Assembly: GCA_947458565.1 (NCBI GenBank)
Contig: CANGZK010000042.1
Span: 1 to 8,811, forward strand
Direction: 5' to 3'
Length of the DNA: 8,811 nucleotides
From: Acidimicrobiaceae bacterium
GTDB lineage: Bacteria; Actinomycetota; Acidimicrobiia; Acidimicrobiales; Ilumatobacteraceae
Shown here: positions 1 through 5,943 of the stretch, one piece after another
Position numbering within the stretch: position 1 is the first letter of the stretch
How the letters are laid out: each line of letters begins with the position of its first letter
Position numbers and translations under genes: made by a program
Notes under the pieces: model-generated
What the model saw: only the letters and a program-made list of their open reading frames with translations
Database searches by the model: none
What the model was told of the DNA's origin: nothing

Positions 1-478
1 CTTGTAAACACTCAGTTGCAGGGAGCAGATTTTTGTCAAGACCTTGACGAATGAGCTCTTGGTATTTCGCTTCATTAATAGGATGCTCGGGGCTGTCGAG
101 TGGTGCCGGCGGGGGAGCAATGTCAAAGCTTCGTCGCCAAATCATTGTCTGTTCAGCACCATGCAGTTCAGTGGTTGCCTTTTTATCGAGTCCTTGCAGC
201 GCGCCGTAGTGGCGTTCGTTGAGCAACCATGTTTTCACTACGGGCAGATTGTCTTGCCCCATCTCATGCAACACCAATTGGGTGGTGTCGATGGCACGCT
301 CCAACAAACTCGTATGCACTGCACCAAATTTCATCCCAGCTTGGCTCAGCGTGACCCCAGCGGCCTTGGCCTCGTTTATCCCCTGTGGGGTGAGCGGCAC
401 ATCGTGCCAGCCCGTAAAGAGATTCAACTGATTCCAGGTGCTCTGACCATGTCGAAGGACGATCAGGGTTCCGGGCAT
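1..478 (-). CDS. gpmA: 2,3-bisphosphoglycerate-dependent phosphoglycerate mutase, 3' end cut off by window edge
   Basis: This enzyme interconverts 3-phosphoglycerate and 2-phosphoglycerate in cytosolic glycolysis and gluconeogenesis, through a phosphohistidine intermediate. About 159 residues are visible, roughly two thirds of the usual 230-250. The N-terminus has the family motif LRHGQSTWN with the phospho-accepting His at residue 10, followed by LFTGWHDVPLT. RAIDTTQLVL and NERHYGALQGLDK (with the catalytic Glu) follow. WRRSFDIAPPP and an LPATECL segment near the edge match the dPGM family rather than generic histidine phosphatases. The second catalytic His (usually GHGNSLR) lies beyond the window. 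I chose the ATG at 478 because it places RHG where the family has it. An in-frame ATG at 514 would add 12 residues (MAQNGCLTYHLG), and neither start has a clear Shine-Dalgarno. The gene is divergent from dnaK and shares its control region. Confidence 0.93.
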   Translation of the reverse strand, partial: MPGTLIVLRHGQSTWNQLNLFTGWHDVPLTPQGINEAKAAGVTLSQAGMKFGAVHTSLLERAIDTTQLVLHEMGQDNLPVVKTWLLNERHYGALQGLDKKATTELHGAEQTMIWRRSFDIAPPPAPLDSPEHPINEAKYQELIRQGLDKNLLPATECLQ

Positions 479-535
479 GCCCAAATGGTAGGTCAAACAG
501 CCATTTTGCGCCATATTCTGGCTATCTGGTGCAGG

Positions 536-564
536 ATTACTACCAATTTTGCCCGATGTGACAA
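536..564 (-). promoter_or_regulatory. Possible gpmA promoter
   Basis: On the minus strand, TTGTCA (complement of 559-564, five of six matches to TTGACA) is followed after 17 nt by AGTAAT (complement of 536-541, four of six matches to TATAAT). It lies just upstream of the candidate gpmA starts. The -10 box lacks the usual initial TA, so the call is weak. Its -35 box is only 2 nt from the HspR-type operator. Confidence 0.25.
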
Positions 565-566
565 AT

Positions 567-587
567 GTTGAGTGATATACACTCAAC
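567..587. promoter_or_regulatory. HAIR-type operator for HspR
   Basis: The sequence is a perfect inverted repeat, GTTGAGT-N7-ACTCAAC. The HspR-associated inverted repeat described in Streptomyces and Mycobacterium is CTTGAGT-N7-ACTCAAG, so arm length and spacing are exact and only the outermost base of each arm differs, still as a matched pair. It sits 100 bp upstream of the dnaK start codon and overlaps the predicted dnaK -35 box. The hspR gene itself is the fourth gene of the operon. HspR binding here would give autoregulated repression of the operon. Confidence 0.88.
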
Positions 588-596
588 TTTTATGGT
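568..596 (+). promoter_or_regulatory. Predicted heat-shock operon (dnaK) promoter
   Basis: TTGAGT (568-573) as -35 box, a 17-nt spacer, then TATGGT (591-596) as -10 box. Each box matches the vegetative sigma consensus at four of six positions. The -35 box is part of the left HAIR arm, and the spacer carries the right arm, so a bound repressor would block RNA polymerase directly. A transcript would start near 603 and carry a leader of about 85 nt before the dnaK ATG. Confidence 0.6.
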
Positions 597-598
597 TT

Positions 599-623
599 GT
601 GGGTTGTGAGGTTCTTCAACCAC
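599..623 (+). other. Small hairpin at the start of the dnaK leader
   Basis: GTGG-g-TTG (599-606) can pair with CAACCAC (617-623), giving seven base pairs with one bulged G and a 10-nt loop. A competing stem GGTT/AACC (610-613 with 618-621) also exists. It falls at or just after the predicted transcription start, where it could protect the 5' end, but part of it may not be transcribed. The remaining leader up to the dnaK ribosome binding site shows no recognisable riboswitch. Confidence 0.25.
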
Positions 624-671
624 CCCTAGCGTGATTGATACAAGAAATCCCCTTATCACCCCACAGCACTC

Positions 672-676
672 AGGAG
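672..676 (+). promoter_or_regulatory. dnaK ribosome binding site
   Basis: AGGAG lies 11 nt before the ATG at 688 and none is seen before the GTG at 631. This decides the start in favour of 688. Confidence 0.7.
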
Positions 677-687
677 CAGTACACATC

Positions 688-2526
688 ATGGCAAAAGCAG
701 TCGGAATTGACCTCGGAACCACCAACTCGGTTGTCGCAGTTTTGGAAGCTGGCGAAGCCGTTGTAATCCCAAACTCGGAAGGCTCACGCACCACGCCTTC
801 AGTTGTTGCATTCTCAAAAGCTGGCGAAGTATTGGTCGGCGAAGTCGCCAAGCGCCAGGCAATCACAAACCCAGAGCGCACATTTCGCAGCATCAAGCGC
901 CACATGGGCGAAAACTGGAAGTCGGAAGATGTCGACGGCAAGAAGTACACGCCGCAAGAAATCAGCGCGCGCACATTGATGAAACTCAAGCGCGACGCCG
1001 AAGCATATTTGGGTGACACCGTGACACAAGCCGTGATCACCGTGCCTGCATATTTCGATGACGCACAGCGCACCGCAACAAAAGAAGCGGGCGCAATTGC
1101 CGGCCTCGAAGTGTTGCGCATCATCAACGAACCAACTGCAGCGGCACTTGCTTACGGACTCAACAAGGGCGAAGAAGACGAGACCGTATTGGTGTTCGAC
1201 TTGGGCGGCGGCACGTTCGACGTCAGCGTGCTCGAAATCGGTGACGGTGTGTTTGAAGTGAAGAGCACGCACGGCGATACGCACCTCGGTGGTGACGACT
1301 GGGACCAACGCGTAATCGACTGGATGGTGCAGCAATTTAAGGCAGCACACGGTGTGGATTTGGCTGTCGACCGCATGGCAACACAACGACTTAAGGAAGC
1401 AGCCGAAAAAGCAAAGATCGAGTTGTCGCAAAATCAGCAGACACAAATCAATTTGCCGTTCATTACTGCAACTGCAGCCGGTCCATTACATATGGACGAG
1501 TCACTCACACGCGCAAAGTTTCAAGAACTCACTGCAGATTTGTTGGAGCGTTGCCGCAAGCCGTTTGAGCAAGCAATCACCGATGCGGGTTTGTCAAAAG
1601 GACAAATCAATCACGTCATCTTGGTTGGTGGCTCAACTCGCATGCCAGCAGTACAGGACCTGGTTCAGAGCCTCACCGGCAAAGAGCCAAACCGCACAGT
1701 AAACCCAGACGAAGTTGTTGCCATCGGTGCAGCAGTGCAAGCTGGAGTATTGCGCGGCGACGTGAAAGATATTTTGTTGCTCGATGTGACTCCACTTTCG
1801 CTTGGTATCGAAACCAAGGGTGGAGTGATGACAAAACTCATCGAACGCAACACCACTATTCCAACTCGTCGTACCGAAGTGTTTACAACGGCCGATGACA
1901 TGCAACCATCAGTAGAAATTCACGTGTTGCAAGGCGAGCGCGAGATGGCTAACTACAACAAGACACTCGGCAAGTTTCAACTCGTCGATTTGCCACCAGC
2001 ACCTCGCGGTGTCCCACAAATTGAAGTGACATTTGATATCGACGCCAACGGCATCGTGCATGTTTCGGCAAAGGATCGTGCAACAAGCAAAGAGCAGTCA
2101 ATGACCATCACCGGTCAGTCGTCGTTGGCAAAAGATGACATTGCCAAGATGGTGAAAGATGCTGAAGAGCACGCCGAAGAAGACAAGGCTCGTCGCGAGG
2201 AAGCAGAAATTCGCAACAACGCCGACTCGCTCGTCTATCAAACCGAAAAAGTTTTGCGTGAGCAGGGCGAAAAGGTAACCGAAGAAGAGCGCACAGCTGT
2301 TGAAGGCCCAATGGCAGAACTCAAAACATTGTTGCAAGGTTCTGACAATGCGGCGATCAAAGCAGCAACTGAAAAGTTGATGACTGCAAGCCAAGCATTC
2401 AGCCAGAAGTTGTACGAGTCGGCAGCACGCGATACAAATGCTGCAGGCACGTCGGCAAGCGGCCAGGGTGCAGCTGGTGGAAACGACGATGACATCGTTG
2501 ATGCAGAAATTGTCGACGAGAAGTAA
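688..2526 (+). CDS. dnaK: Molecular chaperone DnaK (Hsp70)
   Basis: DnaK is the cytosolic Hsp70 ATPase that binds exposed hydrophobic peptide segments, with DnaJ stimulating hydrolysis and GrpE exchanging nucleotide. The product is 612 residues, normal for Gram-positive DnaK. The ATPase domain shows IDLGTTNS (7-14), FDLGGGTFDVS (170-180) and VGGSTRMP (313-320). The substrate-binding domain begins near LLDVTPLSLGIET (364 on). The charged helical lid ends in an acidic tail with DDDIVDAEIVDEK. The segment between AKRQAITNPERTFRSIKR and YTPQEISA is short, lacking the roughly 20-residue insertion of proteobacterial DnaK. I chose the ATG at 688, not the in-frame GTG at 631, because it gives the family start MAKAVGIDLGTTNS and has AGGAG at 672-676. 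First gene of the operon. In actinobacteria DnaK also acts as HspR co-repressor. Confidence 0.99.
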   Translation: MAKAVGIDLGTTNSVVAVLEAGEAVVIPNSEGSRTTPSVVAFSKAGEVLVGEVAKRQAITNPERTFRSIKRHMGENWKSEDVDGKKYTPQEISARTLMKLKRDAEAYLGDTVTQAVITVPAYFDDAQRTATKEAGAIAGLEVLRIINEPTAAALAYGLNKGEEDETVLVFDLGGGTFDVSVLEIGDGVFEVKSTHGDTHLGGDDWDQRVIDWMVQQFKAAHGVDLAVDRMATQRLKEAAEKAKIELSQNQQTQINLPFITATAAGPLHMDESLTRAKFQELTADLLERCRKPFEQAITDAGLSKGQINHVILVGGSTRMPAVQDLVQSLTGKEPNRTVNPDEVVAIGAAVQAGVLRGDVKDILLLDVTPLSLGIETKGGVMTKLIERNTTIPTRRTEVFTTADDMQPSVEIHVLQGEREMANYNKTLGKFQLVDLPPAPRGVPQIEVTFDIDANGIVHVSAKDRATSKEQSMTITGQSSLAKDDIAKMVKDAEEHAEEDKARREEAEIRNNADSLVYQTEKVLREQGEKVTEEERTAVEGPMAELKTLLQGSDNAAIKAATEKLMTASQAFSQKLYESAARDTNAAGTSASGQGAAGGNDDDIVDAEIVDEK

Positions 2527-2545
2527 TTCGGAATCGACAATTTGT
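2505..2545 (+). other. Hairpin at the dnaK-grpE junction
   Basis: AAATTGTCGA (2507-2516) and TCGACAATTT (2534-2543) are perfect reverse complements, a 10-bp stem. Inside it, CGA (2517-2519) can pair with TCG (2528-2530) past a 3-nt bulge, and 2505 can pair with 2545. The structure contains the dnaK stop codon (2524-2526) and ends 3 nt before the grpE ATG (2547). There is no T-run after it, so it is not a classical intrinsic terminator. It could limit grpE initiation, protect the dnaK message from 3' decay or mark a processing site; the role is inference. Confidence 0.7.
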
Positions 2546-2546
2546 C

Positions 2547-3068
2547 ATGACCGACAATCCAGAAAACAGTAATGAGCCGAGCGATTCGGCATCAGTCGAC
2601 AACGAGATGGTTCAAGATCTCGAGTCGGCTTTTGCCGAACTCAACATTATTGAAGTTGTAAAAGAACGCGATGAGTTCAAAGACATTGCGCTTCGAGTAC
2701 AAGCCGACTTCGAAAATTATCGCAAGCGCGCCGCCACACAACTCACCGATGAAGTAGATCGCGCAACCGGCCGAATTGTCGAGTCGTTGTTGCCGGTGCT
2801 TGACGCGTGTGAAGCTGCGACCAGTCACGGTGTAACCGGCGTCGAGCAGGTGTGGAGTTCGCTTTTGGGCGCTCTGCAGAAAAACGGCCTCGAGGCTCTT
2901 GACTTAGCTGACAAACCATTTGATCCATCAGTTGCAGAAGCAGTCATGCACGAGGAAGGCGACCCTGCGGATTCAGCAACAGAACCAATGGTTGTTGAAG
3001 TGTTGCGCACTGGTTATCGATGGAAAGGTCGCGTGCTCAGAGCGGCAATGGTCAAGGTCAAGGGCTAA
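2547..3068 (+). CDS. grpE: Nucleotide exchange factor GrpE
   Basis: GrpE is the dimeric cytosolic factor that releases ADP from DnaK and so resets the chaperone cycle. The product is 173 residues, within the family range. An acidic, low-complexity N-terminus (about 1-25) precedes a charged helical coiled-coil region containing ADFENYRKRAA. The C-terminal beta domain carries the GrpE signature: FDPSVAEAVMHEEGD (125-139) and MVVEVLRTGYRWKGRVLRAA (148-167). The gene begins 20 nt after the dnaK stop. No good Shine-Dalgarno precedes the ATG; the best purine run (GGAA, 2530-2533) is in the internal bulge of the junction hairpin. Translation is therefore probably dependent on ribosomes arriving from dnaK or on hairpin opening. 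The gene ends 2 nt before dnaJ. Confidence 0.97.
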   Translation: MTDNPENSNEPSDSASVDNEMVQDLESAFAELNIIEVVKERDEFKDIALRVQADFENYRKRAATQLTDEVDRATGRIVESLLPVLDACEAATSHGVTGVEQVWSSLLGALQKNGLEALDLADKPFDPSVAEAVMHEEGDPADSATEPMVVEVLRTGYRWKGRVLRAAMVKVKG

Positions 3069-3070
3069 GC

Positions 3071-4216
3071 ATGCAACGCGAGTGGTTTGAAAAGGACTAC
3101 TACGCGACGCTCGGCGTATCTAAAACTGCCACTGCAAAAGAGATCACGAAGGAATATCGCAAACTCGCGCGCAAGTTTCACCCCGATGCAAATCCAAACA
3201 ATGCATCAGCCGAAGAACGGTTTAAAGAAATTGCAGCGGCATACGACGTGCTTGGCACCGACGAGACACGCAAAGAATATGACGATGTTCGAAGAGCTGG
3301 CCCGGCGTCTTTTGGGCATGGTGGGCCAGGCGGACAATCACCAGGTTCGTTTCGCTTTGACGGCAACAACATGGGTGGAGATGGCATTAGTGATTTGCTC
3401 GGCCAAATGTTTGGCGGCGGTCGTCGGCGAAACAACAGCGGTGTTGGTCCACAACGTGGGGCCGAAATCGAAGCAGCACTCACGCTCGACTTCGCCGATG
3501 CCGCACACGGCCTAACAACAACTTTGCACCTGACATCAGAAGCGGAGTGTTCGTCGTGCAACGGCAGTGGTGCTCGTGCAGGAACCTCTCCTAAACAGTG
3601 CCCACAATGTCGTGGTCGTGGAGTTGTTGAAGACAACCAAGGCCCTTTTGCGTTTTCGTCACCATGTCCACGTTGTAATGGTCGAACAGTCATCATCGAG
3701 GCTCCGTGCATTGGGTGCAGAGGCCAAGGTGTCGAGATGCGAGCTCGCGAAGTAAATGTGCGCATTCCTGGCGGAGTAGATGACGCACAACGAATTCGTC
3801 TCAAAGGCCGTGGTGGACCAGGGCGCAACGGTGGTCCGGCTGGTGACTTAATTGTGTTGTGTCGAGTGACTCCCCACGCAGTGTTTGGACGAGATGCCTT
3901 GCATCTGACATTGCTCCTTCCGATCACGTTTGCAGAGGCAGCACTTGGGGCCGACATCGACGTACCAACGCTCGACGGCTCGCTGGTGAAATTGCGGATC
4001 AAGCCGGGTACACAATCTGGTTCACGTCACCGAATTAAAGGCAAAGGAATTACTGCAGCAAAGTCGACGGGCGACTTGATTGTGACAGTGGACGTAAAAG
4101 TGCCAACAACAATGAACGACCAACAGCAACAAGCAGTAACTGATTTTGCTGCAGCAACAACTGACTCTGTACGTGAGTCAATATTGCAATCAGCATCGGC
4201 AAAGAAGAGGGGTTAA
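3071..4216 (+). CDS. dnaJ: Co-chaperone DnaJ (Hsp40, actinobacterial DnaJ1 type)
   Basis: DnaJ delivers unfolded substrates to DnaK and triggers its ATP hydrolysis. The product has 381 residues. Its J domain (about 9-75) has HPD at 37-39, and a Gly-rich linker follows (about 77-130). The zinc-binding region has four cysteine pairs: CSSCNGSG (160-167), CPQCRGRG (177-184), CPRCNGRT (199-206) and CIGCRGQG (213-220). The third breaks the usual CxxCxGxG at its last Gly, although all eight cysteines remain. The C-terminal substrate-binding domains include VRIPGGVDDAQRIRLKGRGG and LGADIDVPTLDG. The ATG at 3071 is supported by AAGGG at 3060-3064 and by the typical actinobacterial start MQREWFEKDYYATLGV; an upstream in-frame ATG at 3020 inside grpE is rejected. 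Position after grpE and before hspR matches the DnaJ1 paralogue of actinobacteria. Confidence 0.97.
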   Translation: MQREWFEKDYYATLGVSKTATAKEITKEYRKLARKFHPDANPNNASAEERFKEIAAAYDVLGTDETRKEYDDVRRAGPASFGHGGPGGQSPGSFRFDGNNMGGDGISDLLGQMFGGGRRRNNSGVGPQRGAEIEAALTLDFADAAHGLTTTLHLTSEAECSSCNGSGARAGTSPKQCPQCRGRGVVEDNQGPFAFSSPCPRCNGRTVIIEAPCIGCRGQGVEMRAREVNVRIPGGVDDAQRIRLKGRGGPGRNGGPAGDLIVLCRVTPHAVFGRDALHLTLLLPITFAEAALGADIDVPTLDGSLVKLRIKPGTQSGSRHRIKGKGITAAKSTGDLIVTVDVKVPTTMNDQQQQAVTDFAAATTDSVRESILQSASAKKRG

Positions 4217-4219
4217 CCA

Positions 4220-4612
4220 ATGGAACGCGAACTACATGCCGTGTACGTGATATCGGTTGCTGCCGAGCTTGCGGGTGTGCACCCTCAAACCCTGCGCATT
4301 TATGAACGTCGCGGCTTGCTACAACCCGCTCGGACAACTGGTGGAAACCGCCGTTACAGCAATGCCGACATTCAACGGTTGTTGCGTATAAGCGAATTGG
4401 CTGAAGCGGGAATGAACCTTGAGGGCATCCGCCAAGTTCTTGAGCTCGAAGCACATGTTGCGCAATTACAAGCCGAAGTGGCTCAACTCCAGCGCGAACT
4501 GGCTGTCGCGGTCTCGGTTGTTGAACGAAGTGGTCGGTTTGAGTTGGTGCCATTACGTCAGTCGGTCACAGTTTTTGGCAGTAGACCGAGCATCTTTCGT
4601 CGCGACGAGTGA
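4220..4612 (+). CDS. hspR: Heat-shock repressor HspR (MerR family)
   Basis: HspR is a DNA-binding repressor of heat-shock genes that uses DnaK as co-repressor in Streptomyces. The product has 130 residues. The N-terminus carries a MerR-type winged helix: VISVAAELAGVHPQTLRIYE (10-29), then RRGLL and a wing with TTGGNRRYS (39-47). A leucine- and glutamine-rich heptad stretch, LELEAHVAQLQAEVAQLQRE, follows and looks like a dimerising coiled coil. The C-terminus is short, with no metal-binding cysteines or ligand domain, as expected for HspR rather than other MerR regulators. The ATG is 3 nt after the dnaJ stop, with a strong AGAGGGG (4206-4212) before it. The matching HAIR operator is upstream of dnaK, so the operon very likely encodes its own repressor. 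Confidence 0.95.
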   Translation: MERELHAVYVISVAAELAGVHPQTLRIYERRGLLQPARTTGGNRRYSNADIQRLLRISELAEAGMNLEGIRQVLELEAHVAQLQAEVAQLQRELAVAVSVVERSGRFELVPLRQSVTVFGSRPSIFRRDE

Positions 4613-4637
4613 GATGTCGAGCATCAGGCACTAGACT
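4609..4637 (+). promoter_or_regulatory. Possible promoter of the purA operon
   Basis: GTGAGA (4609-4614), a 17-nt spacer, then TAGACT (4632-4637); each box has four of six consensus matches and the -10 fits the actinobacterial TAnnnT form. It overlaps the hspR stop codon and lies 37 bp before the purA ATG, where a separate start for nucleotide genes is expected. No terminator is visible between hspR and purA, so read-through from the heat-shock operon is also possible. Confidence 0.4.
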
Positions 4638-4663
4638 CTTATCACGTTCCCCACAATTTAAGT

Positions 4664-4668
4664 AGGAG
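4664..4668 (+). promoter_or_regulatory. purA ribosome binding site
   Basis: AGGAG ends 6 nt before the ATG at 4675. It is one of the better Shine-Dalgarno sequences in the window and fits an independently initiated first gene, unlike the downstream genes of this cluster. Confidence 0.75.
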
Positions 4669-4674
4669 CGTTGC

Positions 4675-5943
4675 ATGCCTGTCGCAGTTGTCGTTGGTAC
4701 CCAATGGGGTGATGAAGGCAAGGCCAAAATCATTGACCTTTTGGCAGGCACTCATTCACATGTAGTTCGCTATCAAGGCGGACACAATGCGGGCCACACC
4801 GTTGTCGTTGGCGACCAAAGATATGCGCTGCAACTCGTGCCAAGTGGAGTGTTGTATGAACACGTCACTCCAGTAATTGGCAACGGAGTTGTTGTAGACA
4901 TGCCGACGCTGTTTAACGAGATCGATGTTTTGGAAAGTCGTGGTGTGTCGTGCTCGCGATTGAAAGTCTCGAGCCTTGCCCAACTTATTTTTCCGTGGCA
5001 TCAAGCGTTTGATGCTGTTGCCGAGAATGCTCGCGGTGATGCCAAGATCGGCACAACTCTTAAAGGAATCGGGCCGGCATATGCCGACAAAGCATTGCGA
5101 GTAGGTATTCGCGCCGGCGATGTGCGTGACATGAACCGTTTTGAACCGTTGGTACGCGAGCGGGCCATTGCAGCACTTGCAATGCTCAAGTCTGTTGGTG
5201 GTGAGTCATTTGATGTTGAAGAAGTAGTCGCACGATTTGTAGTGCTTGGCAAACGACTAGCCCCATACATTGCCAACACAGTCGACATGCTGCACGATGC
5301 AATTGAAGCCAACAAGAGCGTGCTTCTTGAAGGTGCTCAAGCAACATTTCTCGACATCGATCACGGCACGTATCCGTTTGTAACTTCGTCCAATCCAACT
5401 GCAGGTGGAGCATGTGCAGGTACTGGCATCGGGCCGCGCTACATCACACGAGTAGTTGGTATTGCAAAGGCATACACAACTCGAGTTGGTGCAGGGCCAT
5501 ACCCAACCGAACTACACGGAGTGCTTGGCGATGCCATCGTTGATATTGGTCACGAATTTGGAACTGTTACCGGACGTCGTCGCCGACCAGGCTGGCTCGA
5601 CTTGGTGATGCTGCGCCATGCAGTGCGACTCAATTCGCTTACCGAGATTGCGCTTACCAAGCTGGATGTGCTCGACACATTTGACACAATTCAGTTGGGT
5701 GTCGGCTACAAACTTGACGGCAAAAAAATTGCTGGTTATCCAGATGATATTGAGCTGCTCGGCCGAGTTGAAGCCGAATACGAAGAGCTCGCTGGATGGA
5801 AAACAAATTTGCGCGAATGCCGTACGTTTGAGTCAATGCCTCTTGCCGCACGCACATTCGTAGAGACAGTTGAACGATATGTTGGCGTACCAGTAACCAT
5901 GATCGGTGTTGGCCCAGAGCGCGACGATTGTGTGATTCGCTGA
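4675..5943 (+). CDS. purA: Adenylosuccinate synthetase
   Basis: PurA joins IMP and aspartate using GTP, the first committed step to AMP; it is a cytosolic homodimer. The product has 422 residues, close to the usual 425-430. The N-terminal active-site loop is QWGDEGKAKIID (10-21), with catalytic Asp13 and Lys16. The second glycine of the usual GDEGKGK is Ala17 here. GGHNAGHT has catalytic His41. Also present are TLKGIGPAYADKALRVGIRAGD, the PurA signature LDIDHGTYPFVTSSNPTAGG and the guanine-recognition-type TKLDVLD. The aspartate-binding loop reads VTGRRRRPGWLD (298-309), against the common TTGRPRRCGWxD. The remaining motifs are intact, so an active enzyme is likely and the changes may be lineage variants. 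It has its own Shine-Dalgarno and a possible promoter, 62 nt after hspR, and its stop overlaps the purB start. Confidence 0.98.
   Translation: MPVAVVVGTQWGDEGKAKIIDLLAGTHSHVVRYQGGHNAGHTVVVGDQRYALQLVPSGVLYEHVTPVIGNGVVVDMPTLFNEIDVLESRGVSCSRLKVSSLAQLIFPWHQAFDAVAENARGDAKIGTTLKGIGPAYADKALRVGIRAGDVRDMNRFEPLVRERAIAALAMLKSVGGESFDVEEVVARFVVLGKRLAPYIANTVDMLHDAIEANKSVLLEGAQATFLDIDHGTYPFVTSSNPTAGGACAGTGIGPRYITRVVGIAKAYTTRVGAGPYPTELHGVLGDAIVDIGHEFGTVTGRRRRPGWLDLVMLRHAVRLNSLTEIALTKLDVLDTFDTIQLGVGYKLDGKKIAGYPDDIELLGRVEAEYEELAGWKTNLRECRTFESMPLAARTFVETVERYVGVPVTMIGVGPERDDCVIR

Noticed and set aside
44..571. 175-residue plus-strand reading frame at the left edge
   Set aside because: It is antisense to gpmA, whose minus-strand frame shows strong family motifs; the plus-strand translation has no recognisable domain.
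631..690. Upstream GTG start for dnaK adding 19 residues
   Set aside because: The extension is not Hsp70-like and lacks a Shine-Dalgarno, while the ATG at 688 has AGGAG and yields the family N-terminus.
814..1446. 210-residue minus-strand frame inside dnaK
   Set aside because: Cysteine- and histidine-rich translation typical of an antisense shadow; dnaK is certain in this stretch.
3178..4002. 274-residue minus-strand frame inside dnaJ
   Set aside because: Low-complexity Pro/Arg/Ser translation generated by the complement of the Gly-rich DnaJ coding strand; no ribosome binding site or domain.
4613..4625. GATG/CATC inverted repeat after hspR as a terminator
   Set aside because: Only four base pairs and no T-run follows.
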